The notes under the pieces: model-generated
Database searches by the model: none
Told to the model about the DNA's origin: nothing
Seen by the model: the letters and a program-made list of their open reading frames with translations, nothing else
Assembly: GCA_017551505.1 (NCBI GenBank)
Contig: JAFZLL010000032.1
Span: 124,001 to 188,000, forward strand
Source: Eubacteriaceae bacterium
GTDB lineage: Bacteria > Bacillota > Clostridia > Eubacteriales > Anaerofustaceae
Length of the DNA: 64,000 nucleotides
Direction of reading: 5' to 3'
In this document: one piece after another, positions 25,342 through 33,656 of the stretch
Position numbering within the stretch: the stretch's first letter is position 1
How the letters are laid out: every line of letters begins with the position of its first letter
Position numbers and translations under genes: made by a program

Positions 25342-25379
25342 AAAACTCCGCAGAAATCATGAGATCGATTTCTGCGGAG
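25342..25379 (-). terminator. Rho-independent terminator of the 25402-26439 lipoprotein gene
   Basis: On the minus strand a perfect 13-bp stem (CTCCGCAGAAATC / GATTTCTGCGGAG) with an 8-base loop is followed by UUUUG. Confidence 0.9.
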
Positions 25380-25401
25380 TATATATCATGCATCATTGTG
25401 T

Positions 25402-26439
25402 TCACTTTACGTCCATCTTTGTAAGCCATTCTTCTACAGCAGCCTGGTCGCCGGCTCCGAAGTCGTGACTCTCGGCACTGACACATAGGTATTTGCCGTT
25501 CCTCTTGGACGTGGCGATCATCATTCCGGGTTCTCCTTCACAGCGGTATACCGACCACTTGAAGTTGCCTTTCAAGGTTTCCGGACCTTTTTCGTTAAGT
25601 CCTCTTTGTTTCCACTCGGCTAGAAATCCTTCGTAGTACATGACTTGGCTGTCCTTATCTTTAGAGACGGATACCACGGTGTCAAACAGCTTTCCTTCGT
25701 CGTTGAATGTCGTAACGCTGGTTCTCCCGTCTATGCTGTCCAAATAGATGTCCATGTCATCAGTGAACTTTACTGGGAAGCCGGAAAGAATCATGCCGTT
25801 CGACAGCGGAAGGTCTCCGGAAGCATCGGGCACATTTGTAGCGTCTAGATGTAAAGTCCCCAGCCAATCCTCAAAGATTTTCATGTGGGATTCTGCGTCT
25901 GTTTTTGCATTCTCCCCTCTTACGTTGACATCGTAAAAGATAACGAGGATCCCTTCTCTGAATTCACCCACTCCGCAGTAACGCGCTCTGGAATAGCGGT
26001 CGTCACCTTCGATACCTGCGCGTCTGAGAATATTGATACCTGCGACGGTGGTTTCTCCTTCAGCCACAAGTTCATCCCCTTGAGCATAGGAACGTACGAA
26101 GGACCGGATCTTCTCTTGAATGGTGTCCCCTTCGAAGCTGTCGGTTATATACATCTCCACGGGCCCAATGAATACCGATCCTTCATTGTGAATATCATCT
26201 GTTTTGGTGGCATGCACGAAGCCTATCTCGTTGCCCGCAACGTTTCCCGAAGTCTTGCTGATACCCAGATGGTACCAATTCCCTTCCGCTATGAATCCCA
26301 GAGTGCCGCTCAGGGAGCGGTTCTCATATTCTATGGAGAACGGTTCGGCAGACAGATCCGCTCTTTCTCCGCCGCCACCGCAGGAGGCCAGACTCAAACA
26401 GAGTACGGCCGACATGATCATCGCTGTAATCCTTTTCAT
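25402..26439 (-). CDS. Lipoprotein of unknown function
   Basis: Exported lipoprotein of 345 residues. The signal peptide MKRITAMIMSAVLCLSLASC ends with the lipobox LASC and is followed by a Gly-rich linker. The mature part seems to have two similar PsbP/DcrB-like halves: one around residues 30-190 (FSIEYENRSLSGTLGF ... KIFEDWLGTLHL) and one around 200-345 (GMILSGFPVKFTDDMDIYLD ... AAVEEWLTKMDV). No enzyme motif is visible. An ATG further upstream is in frame, but GGAGGG lies 7 bases before the one at 26439, which also gives a proper signal peptide. It is convergent with the MATE gene and has its own promoter and terminator. Confidence 0.75.
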   Translation of the reverse strand: MKRITAMIMSAVLCLSLASCGGGGERADLSAEPFSIEYENRSLSGTLGFIAEGNWYHLGISKTSGNVAGNEIGFVHATKTDDIHNEGSVFIGPVEMYITDSFEGDTIQEKIRSFVRSYAQGDELVAEGETTVAGINILRRAGIEGDDRYSRARYCGVGEFREGILVIFYDVNVRGENAKTDAESHMKIFEDWLGTLHLDATNVPDASGDLPLSNGMILSGFPVKFTDDMDIYLDSIDGRTSVTTFNDEGKLFDTVVSVSKDKDSQVMYYEGFLAEWKQRGLNEKGPETLKGNFKWSVYRCEGEPGMMIATSKRNGKYLCVSAESHDFGAGDQAAVEEWLTKMDVK

Positions 26440-26855
26440 TGTTTTCCCTCCGTGTTTGACTTTACAACAGGGTCTACTAGTCAGCACCGGGCAACCTTGG
26501 GTTCATCTTCGTCAGGAAACGGTATGCGTCCTTGGACAACGCAGCGGTCTTTCTTTTCCTGAGTCAGGTAAAAGCCGTTGGAGCCATTTTTGCACTGAAG
26601 ACTGTCTGATCTACAAAGATTCTATATTATTAACAGCTTTTTTTCAACTTTTCCGGAGTTTCTTTCCACTATCTTGTAACGCATAAACCTGGTCTGCATC
26701 AGAGTTCGTCTCACTTATTATTTGCCATATTCCCATCGCGCAAAGAGGAAACAGTATAATTGCTGAGCCTTGTTATATTTACAAATGCGTAAACGTGTAT
26801 TCTGCAGTGTGGTAGAATTGGCATATAAATTCGGTAGATCGAAGGTATTGAAACA
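26440..26855. other. Divergent intergenic region of about 415 bases
   Basis: It separates the lipoprotein gene (minus) from the small membrane protein (plus). It holds the minus-strand promoter listed separately and a long 5' leader for the lipoprotein. No reading frame with a ribosome site is seen. A TATAAT at 26755-26760 has no -35 partner. Confidence 0.4.
26619..26647 (-). promoter_or_regulatory. Promoter of the 25402-26439 lipoprotein gene
   Basis: On the minus strand TTGAAA and TAGAAT are 17 bases apart. The implied leader is about 170 bases. Confidence 0.6.
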
Positions 26856-27299
26856 TTGATCATGCATCATATCAGAAAGCTATTCGGAGGAATTGGCCTG
26901 TCCTGGAAAAGGTTGATTTTACTTGCGGTTTTCGCTGGTATCTATACCGCTGTCATGGCGCTGTTTCCCGCTGCAAAGGATACGTCTTTCGCTGATATCA
27001 CCATTAGCTTTGAGGTTTGGATCATGTTCGGAATCGTCATTATCATGAACAGCTCTTCTCTCATGGATTCCGGATTGAAGTGCTTTGTGTTCTTACTGAT
27101 CAGTCAGCCGCTGGTCTATTTAATCCAAACACCCTTTTCTGACCTTGGATGGGGATTGTTCGTCTACTACAGAATCTGGTTTATATGGACACTTTTGACT
27201 TTCACTATGGGTTTTGCAGGGTACTGTATGAAGAGAAACAAAAGAGAACACGTTAAAAGAATAACAGAAAGCAAAAAAACGATAAGTTGTTGCGTATAG
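26856..27299 (+). CDS. Small integral membrane protein, probably C-terminally truncated
   Basis: The 147-residue product has four hydrophobic segments (about residues 16-36, 48-63, 72-92 and 100-124) and ends with a basic tail (MKRNKREHVKRITESKK). The sequence (LSWKRLILLAVFAGIYTAVM, FADITISFEVWIMFGIVIIMNS, FVFLLISQPLVYLIQTPFS) resembles a Clostridial membrane protein family that, as I recall, is longer, with more helices after the point where this one turns basic. Loss of the 3' end is therefore likely; that is inference from memory. Start may be TTG 26856 (GAAGG 10 bases upstream) or ATG 26862. Confidence 0.6.
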   Translation: MIMHHIRKLFGGIGLSWKRLILLAVFAGIYTAVMALFPAAKDTSFADITISFEVWIMFGIVIIMNSSSLMDSGLKCFVFLLISQPLVYLIQTPFSDLGWGLFVYYRIWFIWTLLTFTMGFAGYCMKRNKREHVKRITESKKTISCCV

Positions 27300-27374
27300 G
27301 GAAAGGAAACACGTTTTAAGACAGTGCGGTTAATTGCAGAAAAACCGATCATACGAAAACAAAGAGGTAATTTC

Positions 27375-28172
27375 ATGGAAAAATACATTGAAGTCAATAA
27401 AGCAGCATGGGAAGAGGCCTTTGACAACAGAGATCCTTCGTGGGGTGCTGATATAACAGAGCGAATTCAGAAAGAAGATTATCCGTTTTTTGAAAAAGAA
27501 ATGGTTGATATTTTGCGAAACACCGATACAGAAGGGAAAACGATCGGCCAATTCTGTTGCAATAACGGCCGGGAGCTCCTTTCTTTGGTGAAAAGCGGAA
27601 AAGCCTCTAAGGGAATAGGCTTTGATATTGCTGAAAATCAGGTCGCTTTTGCTAATGAGATGGCAAAAGCGTTAGGTCTGCCCTGTATATTTGAATCTGT
27701 TAATATCTATGACATTGACGAACGGTACGAAAAAGAGTTTGATATTGTGATCATTACTATAGGAACACTATGCTGGTTTGATGATTTGGATCGCTTTTTT
27801 GAGATTGTGGCGAGATGCATGAAGCCCGGAGCCGTGATCCTTCTTAACGAACAGCATCCCTGCACGAATATGCTGGCCGCGGAAGGCGATGCGGAGTATG
27901 ATCCGGAACATAAAACGGAATGCCATTTTTCTTACTTTGAACATGAATGGACCGTAAATGAAGGTATGTATTATATGACGTTGAAGAAGTATCGTTCGAA
28001 GACCTTTACCGATTTTACGCATCCGATGGCAGAAATCGTTTCGGGGATGTGTAACAACGGAATTGTTGTTACAGGGCTTCAGGAGTTCGATTATGATATA
28101 AGCGGCGGTCTGTTTTCAATAGATCATTGCGGTTTTCCTCTTTCAATGATCCTGCAGGGGAAGAAACTGTGA
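27375..28172 (+). CDS. Class I SAM-dependent methyltransferase
   Basis: Transfers a methyl group from S-adenosylmethionine to an unknown small molecule. The 265-residue product has motif I in a modified form (GKTIGQFCCNNGRELLSLVKSG), followed by GIGFDIAENQVAFANEMA, where the acidic residue contacts SAM ribose. Motif IV-V is FDIVIITIGTLCWFDDLD, and VARCMKPGAVILLNEQHP follows. AGAGG lies 7 bases before the ATG at 27375. A second related methyltransferase lies at 38518-39258, which shares the EHP motif after the Gly-rich turn. It starts 75 bases after the truncated membrane gene. Confidence 0.87.
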   Translation: MEKYIEVNKAAWEEAFDNRDPSWGADITERIQKEDYPFFEKEMVDILRNTDTEGKTIGQFCCNNGRELLSLVKSGKASKGIGFDIAENQVAFANEMAKALGLPCIFESVNIYDIDERYEKEFDIVIITIGTLCWFDDLDRFFEIVARCMKPGAVILLNEQHPCTNMLAAEGDAEYDPEHKTECHFSYFEHEWTVNEGMYYMTLKKYRSKTFTDFTHPMAEIVSGMCNNGIVVTGLQEFDYDISGGLFSIDHCGFPLSMILQGKKL

Positions 28173-28263
28173 GATGAGCTCTAATTCAGACTTATGGACG
28201 TAAACAAACGGGAGATTGCCGAAGGCTTAGTCGAAAAATCAGCGGAAATCATTCATTTGCCTC

Positions 28264-28294
28264 TTGACTCGTCCCTAAGGGGATAGAATAGATT
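28264..28294 (+). promoter_or_regulatory. MerR-type autoregulated promoter
   Basis: TTGACT and TAGATT are separated by 19 bases, with the dyad TCCC-TAAG-GGGA in the middle of the spacer. The long spacer with a central palindrome is the arrangement that MerR regulators act on. The MerR gene starts about 28 bases downstream, so self-regulation is likely. Confidence 0.6.
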
Positions 28295-28322
28295 GTCAGA
28301 TGAGGAAAGGAGATCAACGATA

Positions 28323-29114
28323 TTGCTTAGGATAAGTGAGTTTTCAAAGCTTTCACATCTGACGATCAAAGCCCTGAGGTTTTATGAGAAAGAAGGCCTT
28401 CTGGAACCTGCTTCCGTCGACGAATGGAATAACTACAGGTTTTATGAAACCTCTCAGCTGGAGATTGCTGCAAAAATAAAATCATACAGGCAGCTCGGTC
28501 TGTCGATCGAAGAGATCAAAGCAGTCTTTTCCGGAACAGATCTGAAAGGAATCCTGCAGGAAAAAAGAAGATCATTTATGGAAGAAAAGCATTTGATCGA
28601 GTCTCGTCTTTCCATCATCAATTCTATTTTGGAGGACAAAGAGATGAAATACCAGGTAACAGAGAAAGTGATTCCGGAGAAGATCGTCTTTACTGCAGAG
28701 ACTGTGTTAAAGACCTATTCCGACATTATGCAGTGGATACCATCTGTCGGGCAGGAATGTCTTGAACTGAATCCGGGAATGAAATGCCCGGATCAGTCGT
28801 ATGGGTTCTGCGAATGCCTTGACGGCGAGCATAAGGAAACAGATATCCACATCAGATACAGCGAAGAAGTCACAGCATTCGGGAAGGAGAATGATAATAT
28901 CAGGTTCAAAACGCTTCCTGAGGCAAAAGTGATCAGTATTTATCATAAAGGTTCATATGCAAGTATCGGCGAAGCTTATGCATTCCTTATGAAATATGCC
29001 GAGCAGAACGGTTACAGACAGTCCGGGTTCTCAAGAGAATGCTACATTGACGGTATCTGGAACAAGGAATCGGAAGAAGACTGGCTGACCGAGATCCAGC
29101 TGCCGGTTGAGTAA
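28323..29114 (+). CDS. MerR family transcriptional regulator with GyrI-like effector domain
   Basis: Regulator of 263 residues. The winged HTH occupies about residues 1-70 (LRISEFSKLSHLTIKALRFY, then NYRFYETSQLEIAAKIKSYR and LGLSIEEIKAVFSG). A coiled coil follows (about 75-110), and then a BltR/GyrI-like ligand-binding domain (about 115-263: VTEKVIPEKIVFTAETVLKT, EAKVISIYHKGSYASIGEAY, CYIDGIWNKESEEDWLTEIQ), which binds bulky, often toxic molecules in relatives. TTG at 28323 is chosen: AAAGGAG lies 10 bases upstream and the protein then starts MLRISEFS, as relatives do. A TTG at 28293 lies within the promoter. It has its own MerR-type promoter. Confidence 0.88.
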   Translation: MLRISEFSKLSHLTIKALRFYEKEGLLEPASVDEWNNYRFYETSQLEIAAKIKSYRQLGLSIEEIKAVFSGTDLKGILQEKRRSFMEEKHLIESRLSIINSILEDKEMKYQVTEKVIPEKIVFTAETVLKTYSDIMQWIPSVGQECLELNPGMKCPDQSYGFCECLDGEHKETDIHIRYSEEVTAFGKENDNIRFKTLPEAKVISIYHKGSYASIGEAYAFLMKYAEQNGYRQSGFSRECYIDGIWNKESEEDWLTEIQLPVE

Positions 29115-29200
29115 TCGATTTGCGTTTGTGAGATAGACGGGTTTTGACTTGAGCCTATTGAGTGTCGGCTTTTCTTGAATTATATAGAAGATGTCATATG

Positions 29201-29253
29201 CTCCAGAACGTATTGAGAGATCGTTTTCGCTCAATATGATCTGGAGTTTTTTT
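29201..29253 (+). terminator. Rho-independent terminator of the MerR gene
   Basis: Arms CTCCAGA / TCTGGAG and CGTATTGAG / CTCAATATG are joined by one A-A mismatch and followed by seven T. It lies about 90 bases after the stop codon. Confidence 0.9.
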
Positions 29254-29409
29254 AGGAGAAATACGCAGTAATGATGGAGGCTTTTCTGAAATAATCGTCA
29301 CTCAGAGTCCCTTCTCTCCAGTTTTCCGGGAACAGTCTGTATGCCGAACATCGCAAGCACCGTAATACTTATTATGATTCATATCAATTATTAATTCTTG
29401 GTTATTATC

Positions 29410-29438
29410 TTGACATAGGTTGTTTATTCGAGTAAACT
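29410..29438 (+). promoter_or_regulatory. Promoter of the BlaI-BlaR1-like operon
   Basis: TTGACA and TAAACT are separated by 17 bases. The -10 lies within the left operator arm. Confidence 0.65.
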
Positions 29439-29465
29439 ACAGGTGCTGTTTACTCGAATAAACAA
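29420..29465 (+). promoter_or_regulatory. Operator: perfect 18-bp inverted repeat, BlaI-type
   Basis: TTGTTTATTCGAGTAAAC (29420-29437) is repeated in exact inverse at 29448-29465, with a 10-base spacer. Each arm is itself a near-palindrome (GTTTA...TAAAC), so each could bind one dimer. It covers the -10 and the probable start of transcription, which suggests repression by the BlaI-like protein encoded just downstream. Confidence 0.8.
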
Positions 29466-29484
29466 CATGAAGGGATATCGGATA

Positions 29485-29850
29485 ATGAAAAGTGTTGAAC
29501 TTGGGGCTATACAGGAACGTTTTGCAGACATCATATGGGAGCATGAACCGATTGCTTCCGGTGAACTGGCAAAAATATGTGAGAAGGAACTGAATTGGAA
29601 AAGACCGACGACGTATACCGTACTGCGGAAGCTTTGTGAAAAAGGATTGCTTCAGAATAAAGACGGAATAGTCGTATCACTGGTTTCGCGCAAGGACTTC
29701 TATTCAGCTAAAAGCGAACAGATTATTGAGGATTCATACAGAGGTTCTTTGCCTGCCTTTATTGCTTCGTTTATTTCCAGGAAAGGCATTTCTTCAGAGG
29801 AGGCGGAAGAGATCCAGCGGATGATCGATTCATTCAAAAAGGAGGGATAA
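29485..29850 (+). CDS. BlaI/MecI/CopY family transcriptional repressor
   Basis: Winged-helix repressor of 121 residues. The DNA-binding domain is at residues 1-75 (LGAIQERFADIIWEHEPIAS, ELAKICEKELNWKRPTTYTV, LRKLCEKGLLQNKDGIVVSL), followed by a dimerisation helix region (SFISRKGISSEEAEEIQRMI). In relatives, cleavage by the partner BlaR1/MecR1 protease lifts repression. Upstream in-frame starts (29443, 29467) are inside the operator or lack a ribosome site; AAGGG lies 10 bases before the ATG at 29485. The protease gene begins two bases after the stop. Confidence 0.92.
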   Translation: MKSVELGAIQERFADIIWEHEPIASGELAKICEKELNWKRPTTYTVLRKLCEKGLLQNKDGIVVSLVSRKDFYSAKSEQIIEDSYRGSLPAFIASFISRKGISSEEAEEIQRMIDSFKKEG

Positions 29851-29852
29851 TC

Positions 29853-31613
29853 ATGAGCGCAGTATTCCTTAAAGTACTCAATATGAGTATTACGGCGAGC
29901 TGGCTGATACTGGCTGTCGTTCTGGCAAGAGTATTGCTGAAGAAGGCCCCGAGATGGGTATCGTGCCTTCTCTGGGGGCTTGTCGCCATCCGCCTTTTGT
30001 GCCCGTTCTCGTTTGAAAGCAGTCTCAGTTTGATACCGAACAGCGAGACGATACCTGCGGATATCGCCTTTTGGCAGGAACCGGCTGTCGACTTCGGGAT
30101 CGAATCTATCAATGAGGCGATTAACCCATTTATAGCTGAGTCATTTGCGCCCAACCCGGCAAGCAGCATAAACCCGCTTCAGATCGTCATCCCTGCCGCA
30201 GCGATCGTATGGATCACAGGTATCCTGGTCATGCTGGCATATGCGCTGATTAGTTACCTGAAACTGAAGAAGACCGTATCCGTGTGCGTACAAGCAGGAG
30301 AAATGATTTTTGCCTGTGATGAAGTCACAGCTCCGTTCATCCTCGGGGCATTTAAGCCGATAATATATGTCCCATCGTCTATGGATGGAGAAACCCTTAC
30401 CCATGTGACCCGTCACGAAAAGGCTCATCTTCAGCGTTATGACCACTGGTGGAAGCCGTTAGGCTTCCTGCTGCTGTCAGTGTACTGGTTCAATCCGTTA
30501 TGCTGGCTCGCATATATCCTTCTGTGCCGGGATATCGAAACAGCATGCGATGAAAAGGTAATCCGTGATATGGATAAAGCCGATATGGCCGCATATTCAC
30601 AAGCACTTCTGGACTGCAGTTTCCCAAGAAAGAGGGTCGCGGCTTGCCCGCTGGCTTTCGGGGAAGCTGGTGTTAAAGAGCGTGTCAAAGGAGTCCTTAA
30701 TTACAAAAAGCCTGCATTCTGGATCATTCTGGCAGCCATTATTGCATGTATCGCTCTGGCGATCTGCCTGATGACAGATCCACCCTCAAACAGGAGCCTG
30801 TCAGGTAAGCTGGGTACATCTTTGGATATGGCGGTCGCAGAACATCATCGCTCATCACGCTCTGAAGGACATTTCATCACTTCCGATTATGATGTTATGC
30901 TGGTATCGAAATCGGGAAATGAGACCACAGTTTATGTATGGGTGCTCTATGAAGAATTCAGCTTTGACGGAAAGGATGTCAAAATAGAGACCGGCTCGCA
31001 TATTCCCTCAGCTATCACTTTTGACACGTCCGGAAAATTCGATGAGGCTTCGACCTATGGCGTGGTCGAATACTGGGAGCCCAGAGACGGGAGCTATTAT
31101 GTCGACGACATTAAGGCAAAGTTCCCGCGGTCGATCATAAGAAGAGCCCTTGACATCTCCGGATCGAAAGCCAGCAGCGAAAAATGCCTGCAGGCAGCAA
31201 GGGAGTATTATGGGGTTATCACAGTTACGGGCGAACCGGATCTGTCCTTCCTCAATTATGAAAATGCCTGTTCGCTCGTTGTGGACATGACAGATGTGCA
31301 GACCATTTATTATCCCTCTGCAGGGAAGCAGGAAAACGGTTTGATCTGTATCGGATACGTAGACGGCGTTGAATTGGCAAAATACCTCGACCTGGTTTCC
31401 TGGAGGAAAAGAAGCACTCCGAAAGATGATATGCCTTCACCGGGATCGATTGAGTTCTGTATCAAAGAGGACTATCGTATCACTGTATATCAGGAAAAAC
31501 ACATTGCTGTTGTCAGGTTTGGGAACGAGCTTAGATTCTACGACACTCACAGCGGGGATTATGAAAAAGCAGTTGGGATGTTTTATACTGAGCCGCGCAG
31601 CAACGTAGAATAA
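29853..31613 (+). CDS. M56 family (BlaR1/MecR1-like) sensor metalloprotease
   Basis: Integral membrane zinc protease that probably inactivates the adjacent BlaI-like repressor when a signal is sensed. The 586-residue product has N-terminal membrane helices (about 7-27, 33-50, 108-135), the zinc motif HEKAH (His188-His192), a further helix (about 206-225) and RDIETACDEKVI, which supplies the third ligand. One more helix at about 286-308 leads to an outer domain of about 275 residues. That domain is not the penicillin-binding sensor of BlaR1: I see no SxxK/SxN/KTG set. The signal is therefore probably not a beta-lactam. No lactamase gene is adjacent; the regulated target may be the operon itself. 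Confidence 0.88.
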   Translation: MSAVFLKVLNMSITASWLILAVVLARVLLKKAPRWVSCLLWGLVAIRLLCPFSFESSLSLIPNSETIPADIAFWQEPAVDFGIESINEAINPFIAESFAPNPASSINPLQIVIPAAAIVWITGILVMLAYALISYLKLKKTVSVCVQAGEMIFACDEVTAPFILGAFKPIIYVPSSMDGETLTHVTRHEKAHLQRYDHWWKPLGFLLLSVYWFNPLCWLAYILLCRDIETACDEKVIRDMDKADMAAYSQALLDCSFPRKRVAACPLAFGEAGVKERVKGVLNYKKPAFWIILAAIIACIALAICLMTDPPSNRSLSGKLGTSLDMAVAEHHRSSRSEGHFITSDYDVMLVSKSGNETTVYVWVLYEEFSFDGKDVKIETGSHIPSAITFDTSGKFDEASTYGVVEYWEPRDGSYYVDDIKAKFPRSIIRRALDISGSKASSEKCLQAAREYYGVITVTGEPDLSFLNYENACSLVVDMTDVQTIYYPSAGKQENGLICIGYVDGVELAKYLDLVSWRKRSTPKDDMPSPGSIEFCIKEDYRITVYQEKHIAVVRFGNELRFYDTHSGDYEKAVGMFYTEPRSNVE

Positions 31614-31757
31614 GGTGGCGGCAGTATCAAAAGGCGTTTGGGCTCTTTAGATAAGACTGATCGCATCGTGCGGTTCAGCAGCGGGCTCTTTTAACTGTCA
31701 GCATATGTGAGGATATAAGGTAAAAGAGTATAATTGTGGGGATATGGAGGTGAAGGC

Positions 31758-32417
31758 ATGGATATCCTTGGAGCGATCAAAGCGAGACATACTGTACGCA
31801 GGTATACTGACAAACCGATCCCCAAGGAACTGGTGGAGAAGCTCAATAAGCGCATCAGGGATAATAACGAGAATCATAACATGAATATCAGGCTTATAGT
31901 AGGGAGCTCCGATGGCCTGGACGGTTTTGCGAAGCTGGTGATGGGCAAAGGCGTAAACAACTATATCGCACTTGCCGGACCGGATGACGGCTCTCTCGGT
32001 GAAAAGGCCGGTTATTGCGGAGCTGATATCATGCTGTATGCCCAGATTCTCGGATTAAACACATGGTGGATAGGAGGCATGTACTCAAAAAAGGCAGTAG
32101 TCAGGGATACAGATGGAGGATGTCCTGTCGGTGTCATAGCTGTTGGGTATGGTATGACCCAGGGAGTTCAGCACAGGATGAAAACATCAGGTGACATAAG
32201 CTTCTATGACGGAGAAGAGCCTGAGTGGTTCAAGAACGGAGTAGATGCGCTTCTGCTTGCGCCAACTGCGATGAACAGGATGGCTTTTACCGTTAAAGGC
32301 AGCGGGAATAAAGTCTCTATTACCTGCAAAAACGGCATCATGTCTGATGTGGACATGGGGATAGGAAAGTATTTCTTCGAGGCAGGTGCAGGCAAGGATA
32401 ATTTTGAGTGGGCATAG
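31758..32417 (+). CDS. Nitroreductase family protein, TM1586-like
   Basis: Putative FMN-binding oxidoreductase of 219 residues. The N-terminus IKARHTVRRYTDKPIPKELVEKL has the FMN phosphate-binding Arg residues of nitroreductases. The middle CGADIMLYAQILGLNTWWIG is the conserved helix. The second half ends with VKGSGNKVSITCKNGIMSDVDMGIGKYFFEA, the layout of the TM1586-type nitroreductases, which seem to be two half-size repeats in one chain. GGAGGTGA lies shortly before the ATG at 31758; an earlier ATG at 31734 has none. It differs clearly from the nitroreductase at 7537-8064. Substrate unknown. Confidence 0.85.
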   Translation: MDILGAIKARHTVRRYTDKPIPKELVEKLNKRIRDNNENHNMNIRLIVGSSDGLDGFAKLVMGKGVNNYIALAGPDDGSLGEKAGYCGADIMLYAQILGLNTWWIGGMYSKKAVVRDTDGGCPVGVIAVGYGMTQGVQHRMKTSGDISFYDGEEPEWFKNGVDALLLAPTAMNRMAFTVKGSGNKVSITCKNGIMSDVDMGIGKYFFEAGAGKDNFEWA

Positions 32418-32519
32418 CCTTTTGTTTGCGAACCCGCATTTGATGCATTCGGCAGAGGCTGTGCCGGAAAGAGCATGACCTGCCGATAAGGATGCCCTGT
32501 TTTATACTGATCGATTACA

Positions 32520-32587
32520 ATAAGGTCGTCTGATCTATTAAGATGTCCTGCTGCAGGACACCAATATTATCCGGCAGACCTTATTTT
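32520..32587 (+). terminator. Branched rho-independent terminator after the nitroreductase
   Basis: Outer arms TAAGGTC...TG / CAGACCTTA enclose an inner hairpin TGTCCT / AGGACA and are followed by TTTTT. Apart from this hairpin and the next promoter, the 304-base gap to the RpiB-like gene shows nothing. Confidence 0.7.
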
Positions 32588-32662
32588 TATATCTGGTTTT
32601 GTCAGAGCCCGAAATGAGGAATGGACAATACTGGCTTTGGGTGCAGGTTGCTTTAGATCATT

Positions 32663-32691
32663 TTGCGGTAATGCAATGATGGTAGTATTAT
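32663..32691 (+). promoter_or_regulatory. Promoter of the RpiB-like gene
   Basis: TTGCGG and TATTAT are 17 bases apart, about 30 bases before the start codon. Confidence 0.5.
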
Positions 32692-32721
32692 ATTGGTATG
32701 TTTTAGTTTAAGGAGCTGGGA

Positions 32722-33357
32722 ATGAAGATCGGGGTCATACAGGCAAGTTCGCAGACCGGCAAGAATGAATTGTTATATAAATGTTCAAAGCGGTACGCCA
32801 AAAGACATGAAGTCGTCAATTTCGGATGTTTCCCCGAAGAAACCGATAAATACTCATATATAGAAATCTCTTTGGAAGTAGGTATGCTGATCGCGTCCGG
32901 TGCAGTGGATTTCATTGTGACGGGATGCTCTTCAGGGCAGGGGATGATGCTTGCGTGCAACAGCATCCCCGGAATCATATGCGGATATGCCCCGACTCCT
33001 ATGGACGCTTTCTTATTCGCGCAGATCAATAATGGCAATGTGATCTCTCTGCCGTTAGGGGAGGAATATACATATACAGGAGAAGAAAACTGCGAGAAAA
33101 CGATAGAAAAACTGTTTTCCGAGCCTTTCGGACAGGGCTATCCGAAGCAGGATGCCGAAAGGAAGCTCAGGGATACGAGAATACTGAAGGATTTGAGAAA
33201 CAATTCTCAGATCGATTTCATCAGTTTCATGAAAAAAGCGGACGCAGAGCTGCTGGAACATGCCTTGCAAAGACAGAATGTGCTGGAGTTTATCTCTAAC
33301 GACGGGACAGACCGACAGATATCCGACTGGGTATTATACCGGGCAGATTATAGATAA
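32722..33357 (+). CDS. Diverged RpiB/LacAB-family sugar-phosphate isomerase-like protein
   Basis: The 211-residue product has the RpiB fold at about residues 1-125: MKIGVIQASSQTGKNELLYK, YIEISLEVGMLIASGAVDFI, VTGCSSGQGMMLACNSIPGI, and AQINNGNVISLPLG. True RpiB enzymes are about 145-150 residues long. The catalytic Cys of the CGTGIGM loop is kept (CSSGQGM), but the His of the HNDANV segment is replaced (INNGNV). The extra 85 residues at the C-terminus (FGQGYPKQDAERKLRDTRIL ...) are charged and helical. It may act on another sugar or sugar-like substrate. AAGGAG lies before the ATG. It stands alone, not in a sugar operon. Confidence 0.75.
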   Translation: MKIGVIQASSQTGKNELLYKCSKRYAKRHEVVNFGCFPEETDKYSYIEISLEVGMLIASGAVDFIVTGCSSGQGMMLACNSIPGIICGYAPTPMDAFLFAQINNGNVISLPLGEEYTYTGEENCEKTIEKLFSEPFGQGYPKQDAERKLRDTRILKDLRNNSQIDFISFMKKADAELLEHALQRQNVLEFISNDGTDRQISDWVLYRADYR

Positions 33358-33656
33358 GCAGAAGCTTCAATATCATAATGTGCTTCTACTGCAAAACAGA
33401 GCGTTCAACAAAAACGGAACAATGCCGGTTGTGAAGATCTTTAGATGACGGTAATGGCCGGAGCATTTGAACGTACGTGGTATTGGCAGATCCGACACTG
33501 TCGCTGAAAAACCGCCTCATTTATAGGCTTATAAGCGTCTGTTACGCAGAGTAACGTGGACGTTACGTTTAGTTCCTTGAAGGGTGATTGCTGAAACAGA
33601 TAGTATAGTGCTGAAAACTAAGATCGCAGCATTTGATCAACATAGGAGGCAGAACA
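33358..33656. other. Intergenic region upstream of the XRE regulator
   Basis: About 300 bases without a gene. Apart from the palindromes at 33541-33566 nothing clear is visible; no -35/-10 pair with good spacing was found. Confidence 0.35.
33541..33566. promoter_or_regulatory. Two overlapping palindromes, possible operator
   Basis: GTTAC-gcaga-GTAAC (33541-33555) overlaps GTAACGT-gg-ACGTTAC (33551-33566). They share one half-site. They lie about 90 bases before the XRE regulator gene and are good candidates for its own binding sites. Confidence 0.45.
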
